A stretch of DNA of 64,000 nt from Fodinibacter sp963763015 (GCA_963763015.1 CAVXML010000011.1:434001-498000); one strand, 5' to 3'; positions 1 through 8,958 are shown, numbered from the stretch's first letter. Made by a program: numbers and translations. Notes: generated from the letters alone by a model not told the origin.

Positions 1-2
1 AC

Positions 3-767
3 CCGGTGGCCATCCCGCCCGGGCCGGTCGCGGTCGAGCTCCGGGGTGTCACCTTCGCCTACCCCGGGGCGGAGTCACCGGTCCTGCGGGAGGTCTCCCT
101 TCGCGCCGAGCCCGGCTCCACGACCGCCGTCGTCGGATCGACCGGGTCGGGCAAGACGACGCTGCTCGGTGTCGTTCCCCGCCTGCACGACGTGACGTCC
201 GGCCAGGTGCTCGTCGGGGGGGTGGACGTGCGTGATGCCGACCCCGAGGACCTCTGGTCCCACATCGGCCTCGTGCCCCAGCGCCCCTACCTCTTCACCG
301 GAACCGTCGCCTCCAACCTCAGGTACGGCGACCCTGGCGCGTCGGACGACGAGCTGTGGGAGGCCCTCCGAGTGGCCCAGGCCGAGGACTTCGTGCGCGC
401 CATGCCGGACGGCCTCGAGTCGCCCATCGCCCAGGGCGGCACGACCGTGAGCGGCGGCCAACGGCAGCGGCTGGCCATCGCCAGGGCCCTGGTGAGCAAG
501 CCCGGCATCTACCTCTTCGACGACGCCTTCTCCGCGCTCGACGTCGCGACCGACGCCCGCCTCCGGGCCGCTCTCCGGCCAGTCACCCGGGATGCCGCGG
601 TGATCGTCGTGGCCCAGCGGGTGTCGACGATCATCCACGCCGACCACATCGTCGTCCTCGACGAGGGTCGTGTCGTGGGCAGCGGAACGCACGAGGAGCT
701 CCTCGGCACCTGTCCTACCTACGTCGAGATCGTCCAGAGCCAGCAGGCGATGGAGGACGCGGCATGA
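3..767 (+). CDS. ABC exporter half-transporter, C-terminal ATPase domain (5' truncated by window)
   Basis: This is the nucleotide-binding domain of an ABC exporter whose membrane domain lies upstream of the window; the reading frame is open to the window edge. Counting from the first in-frame GTG (base 6), the Walker A motif GSTGSGKT is at about residues 44-51. It is followed by the Q-loop (PQRPYLF), the signature VSGGQ and the Walker B segment YLFDD. The catalytic Glu after Walker B is replaced by Asp (FDDAFSALD), which marks a degenerate ATP site. The stop overlaps the start of the next gene by four bases (ATGA), so the two proteins very likely form a heterodimeric exporter. The substrate cannot be told from the sequence. 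Confidence 0.88.
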   Translation, partial: PVAIPPGPVAVELRGVTFAYPGAESPVLREVSLRAEPGSTTAVVGSTGSGKTTLLGVVPRLHDVTSGQVLVGGVDVRDADPEDLWSHIGLVPQRPYLFTGTVASNLRYGDPGASDDELWEALRVAQAEDFVRAMPDGLESPIAQGGTTVSGGQRQRLAIARALVSKPGIYLFDDAFSALDVATDARLRAALRPVTRDAAVIVVAQRVSTIIHADHIVVLDEGRVVGSGTHEELLGTCPTYVEIVQSQQAMEDAA

Positions 768-2839
768 GCGAGCTCAAGAGCGAGGAGGAGAAGGCCGCCG
801 AGGAGCGCCGTGGGCCGGCCGCCGTACGGCGCGGCGGCCCGCCGCACGCTGCCATCGGGATGCCGACCGAGAAGTCCCAGGACTTCGTCCCCTCCGCGCG
901 GCGGGTGCTCCGGCTCATGGACCGCGAACGGGCCATCGTCTGGGCCGTCGTGGTGCTGGCGGTCGGCAGCGTGGTCCTCAGCGCCATCGGCCCCAAGATC
1001 CTGGGCACCGCGACGGACATCATCTTCGCCGGGGTCTTCGGCCGGCAGATCCCCCCCGGGGCCACCCAGGAGGAGGCCGCAGAGGCCCTCCGCCTGCGGG
1101 GCGAGGACAACGTGGCCGACATGCTCGCCGCGATGGACCATGTCGTCCCGGGGCAGGGCATCGACTTCACCGCGCTCAGCCGCGTGCTCATGCTGGCGAT
1201 GGCGGTGTACGTCGTCGCCGCACTGCTCCAGTGGCTCCAGGGCCGCCTGCTCACCGGGGCCGTGAACCGGACCATCTTCCGGCTCCGCCGCGACGTGGAG
1301 GACAAGCTGAACCGTCTGCCGCTGCCCTACTTCGACGGCCAGCCTCGCGGCGAGCTGCTCAGCCGGGTCACGAACGACATCGACAACGTCGCGCAGAGCC
1401 TCCAGCAGACCCTGAGCCAGCTGCTCACCTCGCTGCTCACCGTCGTCGCGATGGTCGCCATGATGGTCTGGATCTCCCCGTTGCTGGCGCTCATCGCCCT
1501 CGTGACCATCCCCGTGACGATGGTCGTCACCGCCGCCATCGGCTCACGCAGCCAGGCCCACTTCGTCCAGCAGTGGAAGAGCACCGGTGAGGTCAACGCC
1601 GTGGTGGAGGAGACCTTCACCGGGCACGAGCTCGTCAAGGTCTTCGGACGCCAGGCGGAGGTCGACGCCCAGTTCGCCGCCCGCAACGACGCCCTGCACC
1701 ATGCGAGCTTCCGCGCCCAGTTCATCAGCGGCATCATCATGCCGACGATGATGTTCATCGGGAACCTCAACTACGTCGCCATCGCGGTCGTCGGGGGCCT
1801 GCGCGTCTCCACCGGAGCGATGAGCCTCGGTGACGTCCAGGCGTTCATCCAGTACTCCCGACAGTTCACCCAGCCGCTGACCCAGGTCGCCTCGATGGCC
1901 AACCTCATGCAGAGCGGGGTGGCCTCTGCCGAGCGGGTCTTCGCGGTCCTCGACGCTTCCGAGCAGGAGCCGGACACCGACTCGCCGGTGGCCGTCGGGG
2001 GCACCCGCGGGCGGGTGGAGTTCGAGGACGTCTCCTTCTCGTACCGGGCCGACGTGCCGCTCATCGAGCACCTCGACCTCGTCGTCGAGCCGGGCCAGAC
2101 CGTGGCGATCGTCGGACCGACGGGCGCCGGCAAGACCACGCTCGTCAACCTCGTCCTGCGCTTCTACGAGCTGGATGCCGGGCGCATCACCCTCGACGGC
2201 GTCGACATCCGCCGCCTCACCCGCCACGACCTGCGCTCGCGGATCGGGATGGTCCTCCAGGACACCTGGCTGTTCGGGGGGACGATCCGGGAGAACATCG
2301 CGTACGGCCGGCCGGACGCCACCGACGAGGAGGTTCTCGAGGCGGCACGGGCGACCTACGTCGACCGGTTCGTCCATACGCTGCCCGACGGGTACGAGAC
2401 GGTCCTGAACGCCGAGGCCGACAACATCAGCGCCGGTGAGCGACAGCTGATCACGATCGCCCGAGCCTTCCTGGCCGCACCATCCCTGCTCATCCTCGAC
2501 GAGGCGACGTCCTCGGTCGACACCCGCACCGAGCTCCTCGTCCAGCACGCCATGTCGGCGCTGCGCTCCGACCGCACCAGCTTCGTCATCGCGCACCGGC
2601 TGTCGACGATCCGTGACGCCGACGTCATTCTGGTCATGGAGCAGGGGCGGATCGTCGAGCGCGGGTCGCACGCCGAGCTGCTCGCCGCCGGAGGCGCGTT
2701 CGCCACCCTGTACGCCGCGCAGTTCCAGGGTGCGGCGACCGACCTGCGACGAGCCGGCGCCCGACGAGGTGGTGTCGCAGATGGCGCGTCCGCTCGGGCG
2801 CTGAGCCGCCCGTTGCTCGACCAGCGTGGCCGCGGGTGA
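764..2839 (+). CDS. ABC exporter, membrane plus ATPase domains (second half of heterodimer)
   Basis: This 691-residue full half-transporter starts at the ATG that overlaps the stop of the preceding ABC gene. A charged N-terminal stretch of about 45 residues precedes the exporter membrane domain, which has several hydrophobic helices up to about residue 390. The ATPase domain follows: Walker A GPTGAGKTT, Q-loop LQDTWLF, signature ISAGE and Walker B LLILDEATSSVD with the catalytic Glu intact. The signature deviates from the LSGGQ consensus while Walker B is canonical, complementary to the upstream partner. This is the usual arrangement of heterodimeric exporters with one consensus and one degenerate ATP site. 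The family includes lipid and multidrug exporters; the substrate here is unknown. Confidence 0.92.
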   Translation: MSELKSEEEKAAEERRGPAAVRRGGPPHAAIGMPTEKSQDFVPSARRVLRLMDRERAIVWAVVVLAVGSVVLSAIGPKILGTATDIIFAGVFGRQIPPGATQEEAAEALRLRGEDNVADMLAAMDHVVPGQGIDFTALSRVLMLAMAVYVVAALLQWLQGRLLTGAVNRTIFRLRRDVEDKLNRLPLPYFDGQPRGELLSRVTNDIDNVAQSLQQTLSQLLTSLLTVVAMVAMMVWISPLLALIALVTIPVTMVVTAAIGSRSQAHFVQQWKSTGEVNAVVEETFTGHELVKVFGRQAEVDAQFAARNDALHHASFRAQFISGIIMPTMMFIGNLNYVAIAVVGGLRVSTGAMSLGDVQAFIQYSRQFTQPLTQVASMANLMQSGVASAERVFAVLDASEQEPDTDSPVAVGGTRGRVEFEDVSFSYRADVPLIEHLDLVVEPGQTVAIVGPTGAGKTTLVNLVLRFYELDAGRITLDGVDIRRLTRHDLRSRIGMVLQDTWLFGGTIRENIAYGRPDATDEEVLEAARATYVDRFVHTLPDGYETVLNAEADNISAGERQLITIARAFLAAPSLLILDEATSSVDTRTELLVQHAMSALRSDRTSFVIAHRLSTIRDADVILVMEQGRIVERGSHAELLAAGGAFATLYAAQFQGAATDLRRAGARRGGVADGASARALSRPLLDQRGRG

Positions 2840-2888
2840 CAGGTCGGGCGCACGGCATCCGGAGTGGTGTGCGCGCGGCGGAGACCTC

Positions 2889-2894
2889 TAGGGT
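2889..2894 (+). promoter_or_regulatory. -10 element (TAGGGT) of a likely leaderless promoter
   Basis: TAGGGT ends six bases before the GTG at 2901, so transcription would begin on or next to the start codon. No ribosome-binding site is seen between them. Confidence 0.5.
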
Positions 2895-2900
2895 TCGGCC

Positions 2901-3614
2901 GTGGGTGACGCAACGCGCGTGGGCGACCTGCCGGCATACCGTGCCACCCCGGAGGGCGACGGACCGTGGCCGGGCCTGGTGCTCGTGCACGAGGGGTTCG
3001 GACTCGACGACGTCATGCGTCGCGCGGCGGACCGCGTAGCGGCGATGGGGTACCTCGTCCTCGCACCGGACCTGCTCTCCCGGGGCCGCCGAGCCGCGTG
3101 CCTCGTGCGGACGTTCCGGGCCCTGCGCCAGGGTCGTGGCCAGGCGTTCGACGACCTCGAGGCGGCGCGGACGTCCCTGCTGGCGGACCCCTCGTGCTCC
3201 GGCGCCGTGGGTGTCATCGGCTTCTGCCTCGGCGGAGGGTTCGCGCTCGTCCTCGCGGGGCGGCCCGGCTGGGACGTCTCCGTGGTGAACTACGGGCAGC
3301 TGCCGGAGGACTCCTCGGCGCTCGACGGTGCCTGCCCCGTCGTGGCCAGCTACGGCGGGAGGGACAGGTACCTCTCCGGAACGGCGGACCGGCTGGGCCG
3401 GGCCCTGCAGGAGCGGTCGGTTCCGCACGACGTCAAGGAGTACCCGGATGCCGGCCACTCCTTCCTCAACGACGAGGACAACGTGCCGTGGTTCGCGGCA
3501 CCGGTCAGCCGGACGCTGCTGCGCGCCGGGCCGGAGCCCGCCTCCGCCGAGGACGCGTGGGGTCGGATCGAGGCCTTCCTCGAGGCGCACCTCCCCCGGC
3601 CCCCGCGCGCCTAA
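2901..3614 (+). CDS. dienelactone hydrolase family protein
   Basis: This is a 237-residue single-domain alpha/beta hydrolase of the dienelactone hydrolase family. The nucleophile elbow reads GFCLGG, with Cys in place of Ser as in carboxymethylenebutenolidase. The acid residue is probably the Asp in YGGRD and the base the His in DAGHSF, giving a Cys-Asp-His triad in the expected order. The GTG start is chosen because a TAGGGT -10 element lies six bases upstream, indicating a leaderless message. It converges on the extradiol dioxygenase gene. Enzymes of this family open lactone rings, but proteins this short and isolated are often general hydrolases, so the substrate is not assigned. Confidence 0.85.
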   Translation: MGDATRVGDLPAYRATPEGDGPWPGLVLVHEGFGLDDVMRRAADRVAAMGYLVLAPDLLSRGRRAACLVRTFRALRQGRGQAFDDLEAARTSLLADPSCSGAVGVIGFCLGGGFALVLAGRPGWDVSVVNYGQLPEDSSALDGACPVVASYGGRDRYLSGTADRLGRALQERSVPHDVKEYPDAGHSFLNDEDNVPWFAAPVSRTLLRAGPEPASAEDAWGRIEAFLEAHLPRPPRA

Positions 3615-3694
3615 CCTCTGCTAGCACACCGTAGGTCTCCGACGACAGGGTGCACCATGTGGTCAGGGACCGAAGCTCTGCTAGCAGAGGTTAG
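3611..3694. repeat. perfect 16-bp inverted repeat between convergent genes
   Basis: The 16 bases at 3611-3626 (CTAACCTCTGCTAGCA) recur as an exact reverse complement at 3679-3694, separated by 52 bases. The right arm also lies inside a perfect 14-bp palindrome (CTCTGCTAGCAGAG, 3676-3689). The left arm contains the TAA stop of the dienelactone-hydrolase-like gene. Between two convergent genes this may be a bidirectional terminator, but the 52-base loop is long, and the inner palindrome looks like a protein-binding site. Confidence 0.7.
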
Positions 3695-3728
3695 GGGCGG
3701 GGGCGGGAGGCCAGAAAGGTGCTGGAGC

Positions 3729-4541
3729 TCACGCGAACTGCCAGGAGCGCTTGCTCAGGCCGTACCAGAAGCCCTCGATGACGCTGTCCGCCTCGACGCC
3801 ACCGGAGGCGGATGCCGCCCCGAGGGACACGAACAGCGGTGCCCAGTGCTCGGTGCGCGGGTGCGCCTCGCGGGCGGCCGGGGCCTTGGCGAGGAAGTCG
3901 AGCACCGAGTCCACGTCACCGCGGCCGACCGCCTCGGCGGCCCAGTGGTCGAACTCCGCCGAGGGGGTGGGCGGCGGCGCGTCCGAGGGGGCGGCGGGGT
4001 TGAACCAGCGCAGGTTGTGGGTCGTGAACCCCGAGCCCACGATGAGCACACCCTCGTCCCGGAGCGGGGCGAGCCGCTCACCGAGCGCGAACAGCCGGTG
4101 CGGGTCGAGGGTGGGCATCGACAGCTGCAGCACCGGGACGTCGGCCTCGGGGAACATCTCCTTGAGCGGGACGTAGGCCCCGTGGTCCAGCCCACGCGTC
4201 GGGTCCTGGTGCAGTGTCTCGCCGGCGCCGGAGAGCAGCCCCGCGACCGACCGGGCGAGCCCCGGAGCACCCGGGGCGTCGTAGGTCACCTCGTAGTAGC
4301 GCTGGGGAAAGCCCCAGAAGTCGTACAGCAGGGGCACGTCACCGCTCGTCGCCGAGACGGCGATCGGTGCGAGCTCCCAGTGTGCGGACACGATGAGCAC
4401 CGAGGCCGGCCGTGGGAGGTCGCCGGACCACCGGGACAGCTGCCTGGTCCAGGCCGCGTCGTCGGCGAGCGGCGGCGCGCCGTGGCTGAGGTAGAGCACG
4501 GGCTGGCGAACGGGCGTGGACCCTTGGTCCATGGTGGTCAT
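3729..4541 (-). CDS. 4,5-DOPA-type extradiol dioxygenase (class III ring-cleavage, YgiD family)
   Basis: This 270-residue protein has the conserved His-containing motifs of the class III extradiol dioxygenases of the LigB/DODA family: SHGAP near residue 20, SAHWE near 54, LDHGAYVPL in the middle and TTHNLRWF later. These supply the metal ligands and catalytic His. Characterised relatives cleave catechol-type rings such as DOPA; the natural bacterial substrate is usually unknown. The ATG at 4541 is preceded by GAGGAG six bases upstream. A 20-bp box at 4561-4580, just upstream, closely resembles the operator beside the marR/yceI pair at 60 kb, so control by that MarR protein is likely. It is divergent from a GNAT gene. 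Confidence 0.9.
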   Translation of the reverse strand: MTTMDQGSTPVRQPVLYLSHGAPPLADDAAWTRQLSRWSGDLPRPASVLIVSAHWELAPIAVSATSGDVPLLYDFWGFPQRYYEVTYDAPGAPGLARSVAGLLSGAGETLHQDPTRGLDHGAYVPLKEMFPEADVPVLQLSMPTLDPHRLFALGERLAPLRDEGVLIVGSGFTTHNLRWFNPAAPSDAPPPTPSAEFDHWAAEAVGRGDVDSVLDFLAKAPAAREAHPRTEHWAPLFVSLGAASASGGVEADSVIEGFWYGLSKRSWQFA

Positions 4542-4560
4542 GCTGGGCTCCTCGTGATGT

Positions 4561-4580
4561 CTAGTTAAACATTCAACCAC
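4561..4580. promoter_or_regulatory. MarR-type operator box, degenerate copy
   Basis: Read toward the dioxygenase gene, the box is GTTGAA-N5-AACTAG, identical in those twelve positions to the box at 60451-60470 upstream of the yceI-like gene. It lies 19 bases upstream of the dioxygenase start, a position where a repressor would block the promoter. One arm is imperfect. Confidence 0.55.
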
Positions 4581-4637
4581 ATGGTCGCGGTCGGCATTCC
4601 CTCGACGCGGAGCCGCCCTCAATGGTGTCCTGATCCC

Positions 4638-5120
4638 GTGCCCGACGTCACCCTGTCCGAGATCACCCCAGCGATGGCCACCTCGGTCCTCGCCCTGCGC
4701 GTCGCGCCCGAGCAGGAGAGGCTGGTCAGCGGAGTCGGTGAGTCCTTCGTCGACGCCTACCTCGAACCCGCGGGCCACCCCTGGGTCCGGGTGGTCATGG
4801 CGGACGGGATGCCGGTCGGCTTCGTCATGGTGAGCTGGGACGTCGAGTCGGTGCCCGGCGAGATGTGGGGGCCCTACTACCTGTGGCGCCTCCTCATCGA
4901 CGCCGCGCACCAGCGGCGTGGCTACGGTGCCGCGGCCGTCGGGCTCGTCACGGATGCCGTGCGCGCGGCGGGTGGTCAGGAGCTCCTCACGAGCTGCGTG
5001 CAGGGTGAGGGATCGCCGCAGCCCTTCTACGAGGGCCTGGGGTTCGTGCCCACCGGCGAGGTCGACGCCCACGGCGAGGTGCACCTCGCCCTCGACCTCC
5101 GCCGCGGGGCGGGGACATGA
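4638..5120 (+). CDS. GNAT family N-acetyltransferase
   Basis: This is a GNAT fold of about 160 residues. The acetyl-CoA pyrophosphate loop reads HQRRGYGAAA (the Q/RxxGxG/A motif), preceded by the beta strand LWRLLID, and a C-terminal FYEGLGF segment is typical of the family. The order and spacing recall BltD-like spermidine/diamine acetyltransferases, but the acceptor cannot be assigned. The GTG at 4638 is preferred over an in-frame GTG at 4581 because the domain begins immediately after it and the longer start would run through the shared promoter region with the divergent dioxygenase gene. The stop overlaps the next start (ATGA), so it is translationally coupled to the AroE-like gene. Confidence 0.82.
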   Translation: MPDVTLSEITPAMATSVLALRVAPEQERLVSGVGESFVDAYLEPAGHPWVRVVMADGMPVGFVMVSWDVESVPGEMWGPYYLWRLLIDAAHQRRGYGAAAVGLVTDAVRAAGGQELLTSCVQGEGSPQPFYEGLGFVPTGEVDAHGEVHLALDLRRGAGT

Positions 5121-5968
5121 GCGGACCGACGTTCCTCGGCATCCACACCGGGTCGTTCTCGACGCCCGCCGCCGGCAACCCGACGGTCGCCATGGTGGAG
5201 GCTGCGTACCGCCACCACGGCATCGACGCGCGCTACCTCAACTGCGAGGTGTCGTCCGGGGCCCTCGGCGACGCGGTCGCCGGTGCCAGGGCCATGGGCT
5301 GGGCGGGCTTCAACTGCTCACTGCCGCACAAGGTGACCGTGATCGACCACCTCGACCTGCTGGCCGAGTCGGCCGAGGTCATCGGTGCGGTGAACACGGT
5401 CGTCGCGAGCGACGGCGACCTCGTCGGCCACAACACCGACGGCCAGGGCTTCGTCGAGTCGCTGCGCACGGTGGTCGACCCCTCCGGCCTCGATGTCGTC
5501 GTGCTGGGTGCCGGGGGAGCCGCCCGCGCCGTCGCGGTCGAGACCGCGCTCGCCGGTGCGGCCCGCATCACGGTCGTCAACCGGAGCCATCGGCGCGGCG
5601 CCGAGCTGGCCCGTGTGGTCACCTCAGGGACGGGTGTTCCGGCCGCCTTCGTGCCGTGGGACCGGCCGTTTGCCGTGCCGGCCGGCACCGACGTCCTCGT
5701 GCACGCGACGTCCGTGGGCCTCGGCGACGCTGACGCGATGGCGGACCTCGAGGTCGACACCCTCCGCGACGGGCTGGTCGTCGCCGACGTGGTGGTGTCC
5801 CCGCCGCGCACCGCCCTCCTCCGGGCCGCCGAGGAGCGCGGCGCGACGACCCTCGACGGGCTGGGCATGCTGGTGGGGCAGGGCGCTCTGGCCGTGCACC
5901 GCTGGACCGGCGTCGAGCCCGACCGGGAGGTCATGCGGGCGGCCGCGACTCTCGCCCTCGGCATCTGA
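5117..5968 (+). CDS. shikimate dehydrogenase-like protein (atypical AroE)
   Basis: This 283-residue protein has the AroE two-domain layout. The N-terminal substrate domain carries the catalytic Lys motif as GFNCSLPHK and the catalytic Asp motif as NTDGQGF. The C-terminal NADP domain has the glycine-rich GAGGAARAV loop and the NRSHRR segment that usually selects NADP. The strongly conserved Ser-Leu-Ser shikimate carboxylate motif near the N-terminus is not present; the region reads GNPTVAM. It may therefore act on quinate, an aminoshikimate-like compound or something unknown. A housekeeping aroE would normally lie with other aro genes, and none are in this window. It is coupled to the upstream GNAT gene by ATGA overlap. 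Confidence 0.8.
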   Translation: MSGPTFLGIHTGSFSTPAAGNPTVAMVEAAYRHHGIDARYLNCEVSSGALGDAVAGARAMGWAGFNCSLPHKVTVIDHLDLLAESAEVIGAVNTVVASDGDLVGHNTDGQGFVESLRTVVDPSGLDVVVLGAGGAARAVAVETALAGAARITVVNRSHRRGAELARVVTSGTGVPAAFVPWDRPFAVPAGTDVLVHATSVGLGDADAMADLEVDTLRDGLVVADVVVSPPRTALLRAAEERGATTLDGLGMLVGQGALAVHRWTGVEPDREVMRAAATLALGI

Positions 5969-6084
5969 GTTGGTCACCGCATTGCACGGATGAGCGGCCC
6001 GACCGCTACCGTCGTGCGCGTCCCCACGTCGGAGCAGCGACGAATCCGCTGCACGTGGCCGGACGGATCGGACAGGTGCACCCC

Positions 6085-8937
6085 GTGAGCTCAGGACGCA
6101 AGCTCGTCATCGTCGAGTCCCCGGCGAAGGCCCGGACCATCGCCGGCTACCTCGGCAGCGACTGGGACGTCGAGGCCTCCGTGGGCCACATCCGCGACAT
6201 CCCGACGCCGAGCGAGATGCCGGCGGAGATCAAGAAGGGACCGTTCGGCAAGTTCGGGGTCAACATCGAGGACGACTTCGACCCCTACTACGTCGTCGAC
6301 GCGGACAAGAAGAAGAAGGTCCGCGAGCTCAAGGCCCTCCTGAAGAACGCCGACGAGCTCTACCTCGCGACGGACGAGGACCGCGAGGGCGAGGCCATCG
6401 CCTGGCACCTGCTCGAGACCCTCCAGCCGAAGGTCCCGGTCAAGCGCATGGTCTTCCACGAGATCACCAGGGAGGCCATCCAGCGGGCCGCGAACGCCAC
6501 GCGCGACGTCGACACCCGGCTCGTCGACGCCCAGGAGACGCGCCGCATCCTCGACCGCCTCTACGGCTACGAGGTGAGCCCGGTCCTCTGGCGCAAGGTC
6601 AAGGCCGGGCTGTCGGCCGGGCGGGTCCAGTCGGTCGCGACCCGGCTCGTCGTCGAGCGCGAGCGCGAGCGGATGGCGTTCCGCTCGGCGAGCTACTGGG
6701 ACGTCGACGCCGACCTCACGCCCGACGGTGAGGCGAACCTCTTCACGGCGCGCCTCACCGGAGTCGATGGCCGCAAGGTCGCGACGGGCCGGGACTTCGC
6801 CGACGACGGAACACTCACGAACCCCAAGGCCACCCAGCTCGACGAGCCCGCGGCCACGGGTATCGCAGCGGCCCTGCGCACCGCCGAGGTCCGGGTCTCC
6901 GAGGTCTCGGAGAAGCCGTACACGAGGCGACCGAGCGCCCCGTTCACCACGAGCACTCTCCAGCAGGAGGCCTCCCGCAAGCTGCGGCTCAACAGCCGCA
7001 ACGCGATGCGCGTCGCGCAGCGCCTCTACGAGAACGGCTACATCACCTACATGCGCACCGACAGCACGACGCTGTCGGATGCCGCGCTGGCCGCCGCTCG
7101 CCAGCAGGCCCGCGAGCTCTATGGGGGCGACTACGTGCCCGACGCGCCGCGCCGGTACGAGAAGAAGGTCAAGAACGCGCAGGAGGCGCACGAGGCCATC
7201 CGCCCCGCCGGTGACCGGATGCGGACCCCTGCGCAGGTGGCCGGCGAGCTCCGCGGCGAGGAGTTCGCCCTCTACGAGCTCATCTGGAAGCGCACCATCG
7301 CCTCTCAGATGGCCGACGCGCGCGGCTCGACGGCGTCCGTGCGACTCGGTGCGACCCTCGGCGAGGGGGCCCCGGCCCGCACGGTCGAGCTGTCGGCGAG
7401 CGGCACCGTCATCACCTTCCGCGGGTTCCTCGCCGCCTACGAGGAGGGCCGGGACGAGCGCCAGGCCGCCCGGCGCAAGGACGAGGCGGAGGAGGAGCGT
7501 CGCCTGCCGCGCCTCGGAGAGGGCACCCCGCTCCGCGTCGTGCGCACGGAGGCCGCCGGGCACGAGACCTCCCCCCCGCCGCGCTACACAGAGGCCACGC
7601 TCGTCAAGGCGATGGAGGAGCGCGGCATCGGCCGGCCCTCCACGTACGCCTCGACGATCGGCACGATCCAGGACCGTGGCTACGTGACCAACCGCGGATC
7701 GGCGCTCGTCCCGAGCTGGCTCGCCTTCGCCGTCACCCGCCTCATGGAGGAGCACTTCGCCCGGCTGGTCGACTACGACTTCACCGCCTCGATGGAGGAG
7801 GACCTCGACGCCATCGCCCGCGGGGACCAGCAGCGTGCGGCATGGCTGCGCCGGTTCTACTTCGGCGACGAGGCGACCTCGGCCGAGGGGCTGCGCGACC
7901 TGGTGGAGGACCTCGGTGACATCGACGCCCGCGCGATCTCGACGATCGACATCGGCGAGGGCATCGTCGTCCGCGTCGGCCGCTACGGTCCCTACGTGGA
8001 GGAGGTCGTGCCCGCGGGCGTCGACCCGAGCACCGGTGAGGTGACGGATGCCGCGGCGCTCGCCGACGCGCCCCCGGCCGCGCCCCGACGGGCGACCATC
8101 AACGACGACATCGCCCCTGACGAGCTGACCCCGGCCATGGCGCGGGAGCTGCTCGCCACGGCGGCCGACGACGGCCGGGTCCTGGGGCAGGACCCCGCGA
8201 CCGGGCACGACGTGGTGGCGAGGGCGGGTCGATACGGCCCGTACGTCACCGAGGTCCTGCCCGAGGCGGAGGCGGCACCTGCCAAGGCCCGCGGCAAGGC
8301 GGCCAGACCGAGGCCGCGCACGGCATCCCTGTTCAAGGACATGGACCTCGCGACGATCGACCTCGACACGGCGCTACGGCTCCTGTCGCTGCCCCGGGTC
8401 GTGGGGACCGACCCGGAGTCCGGTGAGGAGATCACCGCACAGAACGGCCGCTACGGGCCCTACCTGAAGAAGGGCACCGACTCGCGCTCGCTCGAGTCGG
8501 AGCAGCAGCTGTTCGACATCACGCTCGAGGAGGCGCTCGCGATCTACGCCCAGCCCAAGCAGCGGGGACGGGCGGCCGCCAAGCCGCCGCTGGCCGAGCT
8601 CGGCACCGACCCCGTGTCGGCCCGCCCGGTGGTGGTGAAGGACGGCCGGTTCGGGCCGTACGTCACCGACGGGGAGACGAACGCGACGCTGCGCAAGGAC
8701 GACGACCCCGAGCAGATCACCCCCGAGCGCGGCTACGAGCTGCTCGCCGACAAGCGCGCCCAGGGGCCGGCGAAGAAACGGACTGCGAAGAAGGGCACCG
8801 CCAGGAAGACCACCGCGACGAAGACCGCCGCGAGGAAGGGCGCCGCCACCAAGGGCGCCGCCACGAAGAGCGCCGCGACGGGGACGGCCACGAAGGCGGC
8901 GGCTCGCACCACGGCCCGGCGCGCAGAGAAGGCCTGA
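6085..8937 (+). CDS. topA: DNA topoisomerase I (type IA)
   Basis: TopA relaxes negatively supercoiled DNA by single-strand passage. The TOPRIM domain begins with LVIVESPAKA and contains the acidic DEDREGEAIAWHL motif. The catalytic Tyr is about residue 322 in the YMRTDS motif. There are no zinc fingers, as usual in actinobacteria. Instead there are four C-terminal repeats with a GRYGPY or GRFGPY core (near bases 7978, 8226, 8445 and 8642), followed by a Lys/Ala/Thr-rich tail of about 55 residues like the mycobacterial enzyme, where such tails bind DNA and RNA polymerase. At about 950 residues the length is normal. The GTG at 6085 is preferred; an in-frame GTG at 6055 would add ten residues. 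Confidence 0.96.
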   Translation: MSSGRKLVIVESPAKARTIAGYLGSDWDVEASVGHIRDIPTPSEMPAEIKKGPFGKFGVNIEDDFDPYYVVDADKKKKVRELKALLKNADELYLATDEDREGEAIAWHLLETLQPKVPVKRMVFHEITREAIQRAANATRDVDTRLVDAQETRRILDRLYGYEVSPVLWRKVKAGLSAGRVQSVATRLVVERERERMAFRSASYWDVDADLTPDGEANLFTARLTGVDGRKVATGRDFADDGTLTNPKATQLDEPAATGIAAALRTAEVRVSEVSEKPYTRRPSAPFTTSTLQQEASRKLRLNSRNAMRVAQRLYENGYITYMRTDSTTLSDAALAAARQQARELYGGDYVPDAPRRYEKKVKNAQEAHEAIRPAGDRMRTPAQVAGELRGEEFALYELIWKRTIASQMADARGSTASVRLGATLGEGAPARTVELSASGTVITFRGFLAAYEEGRDERQAARRKDEAEEERRLPRLGEGTPLRVVRTEAAGHETSPPPRYTEATLVKAMEERGIGRPSTYASTIGTIQDRGYVTNRGSALVPSWLAFAVTRLMEEHFARLVDYDFTASMEEDLDAIARGDQQRAAWLRRFYFGDEATSAEGLRDLVEDLGDIDARAISTIDIGEGIVVRVGRYGPYVEEVVPAGVDPSTGEVTDAAALADAPPAAPRRATINDDIAPDELTPAMARELLATAADDGRVLGQDPATGHDVVARAGRYGPYVTEVLPEAEAAPAKARGKAARPRPRTASLFKDMDLATIDLDTALRLLSLPRVVGTDPESGEEITAQNGRYGPYLKKGTDSRSLESEQQLFDITLEEALAIYAQPKQRGRAAAKPPLAELGTDPVSARPVVVKDGRFGPYVTDGETNATLRKDDDPEQITPERGYELLADKRAQGPAKKRTAKKGTARKTTATKTAARKGAATKGAATKSAATGTATKAAARTTARRAEKA

Positions 8938-8958
8938 ACCGGCGACCCCGGCGACGCC

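Noticed and set aside
6091..8208. Long open frame antisense to topA (about 700 codons)
   Set aside because: High-GC genes leave long antisense frames by default; the sense strand encodes an unmistakable topoisomerase, and the antisense protein is low-complexity Arg/Gly/Val-rich.
8770..8935. Tandem AAG/GCC-rich repeats at the 3' end of topA as a possible CRISPR or satellite
   Set aside because: They encode the normal Lys/Ala-rich TopA tail; repeats are imperfect and in frame.
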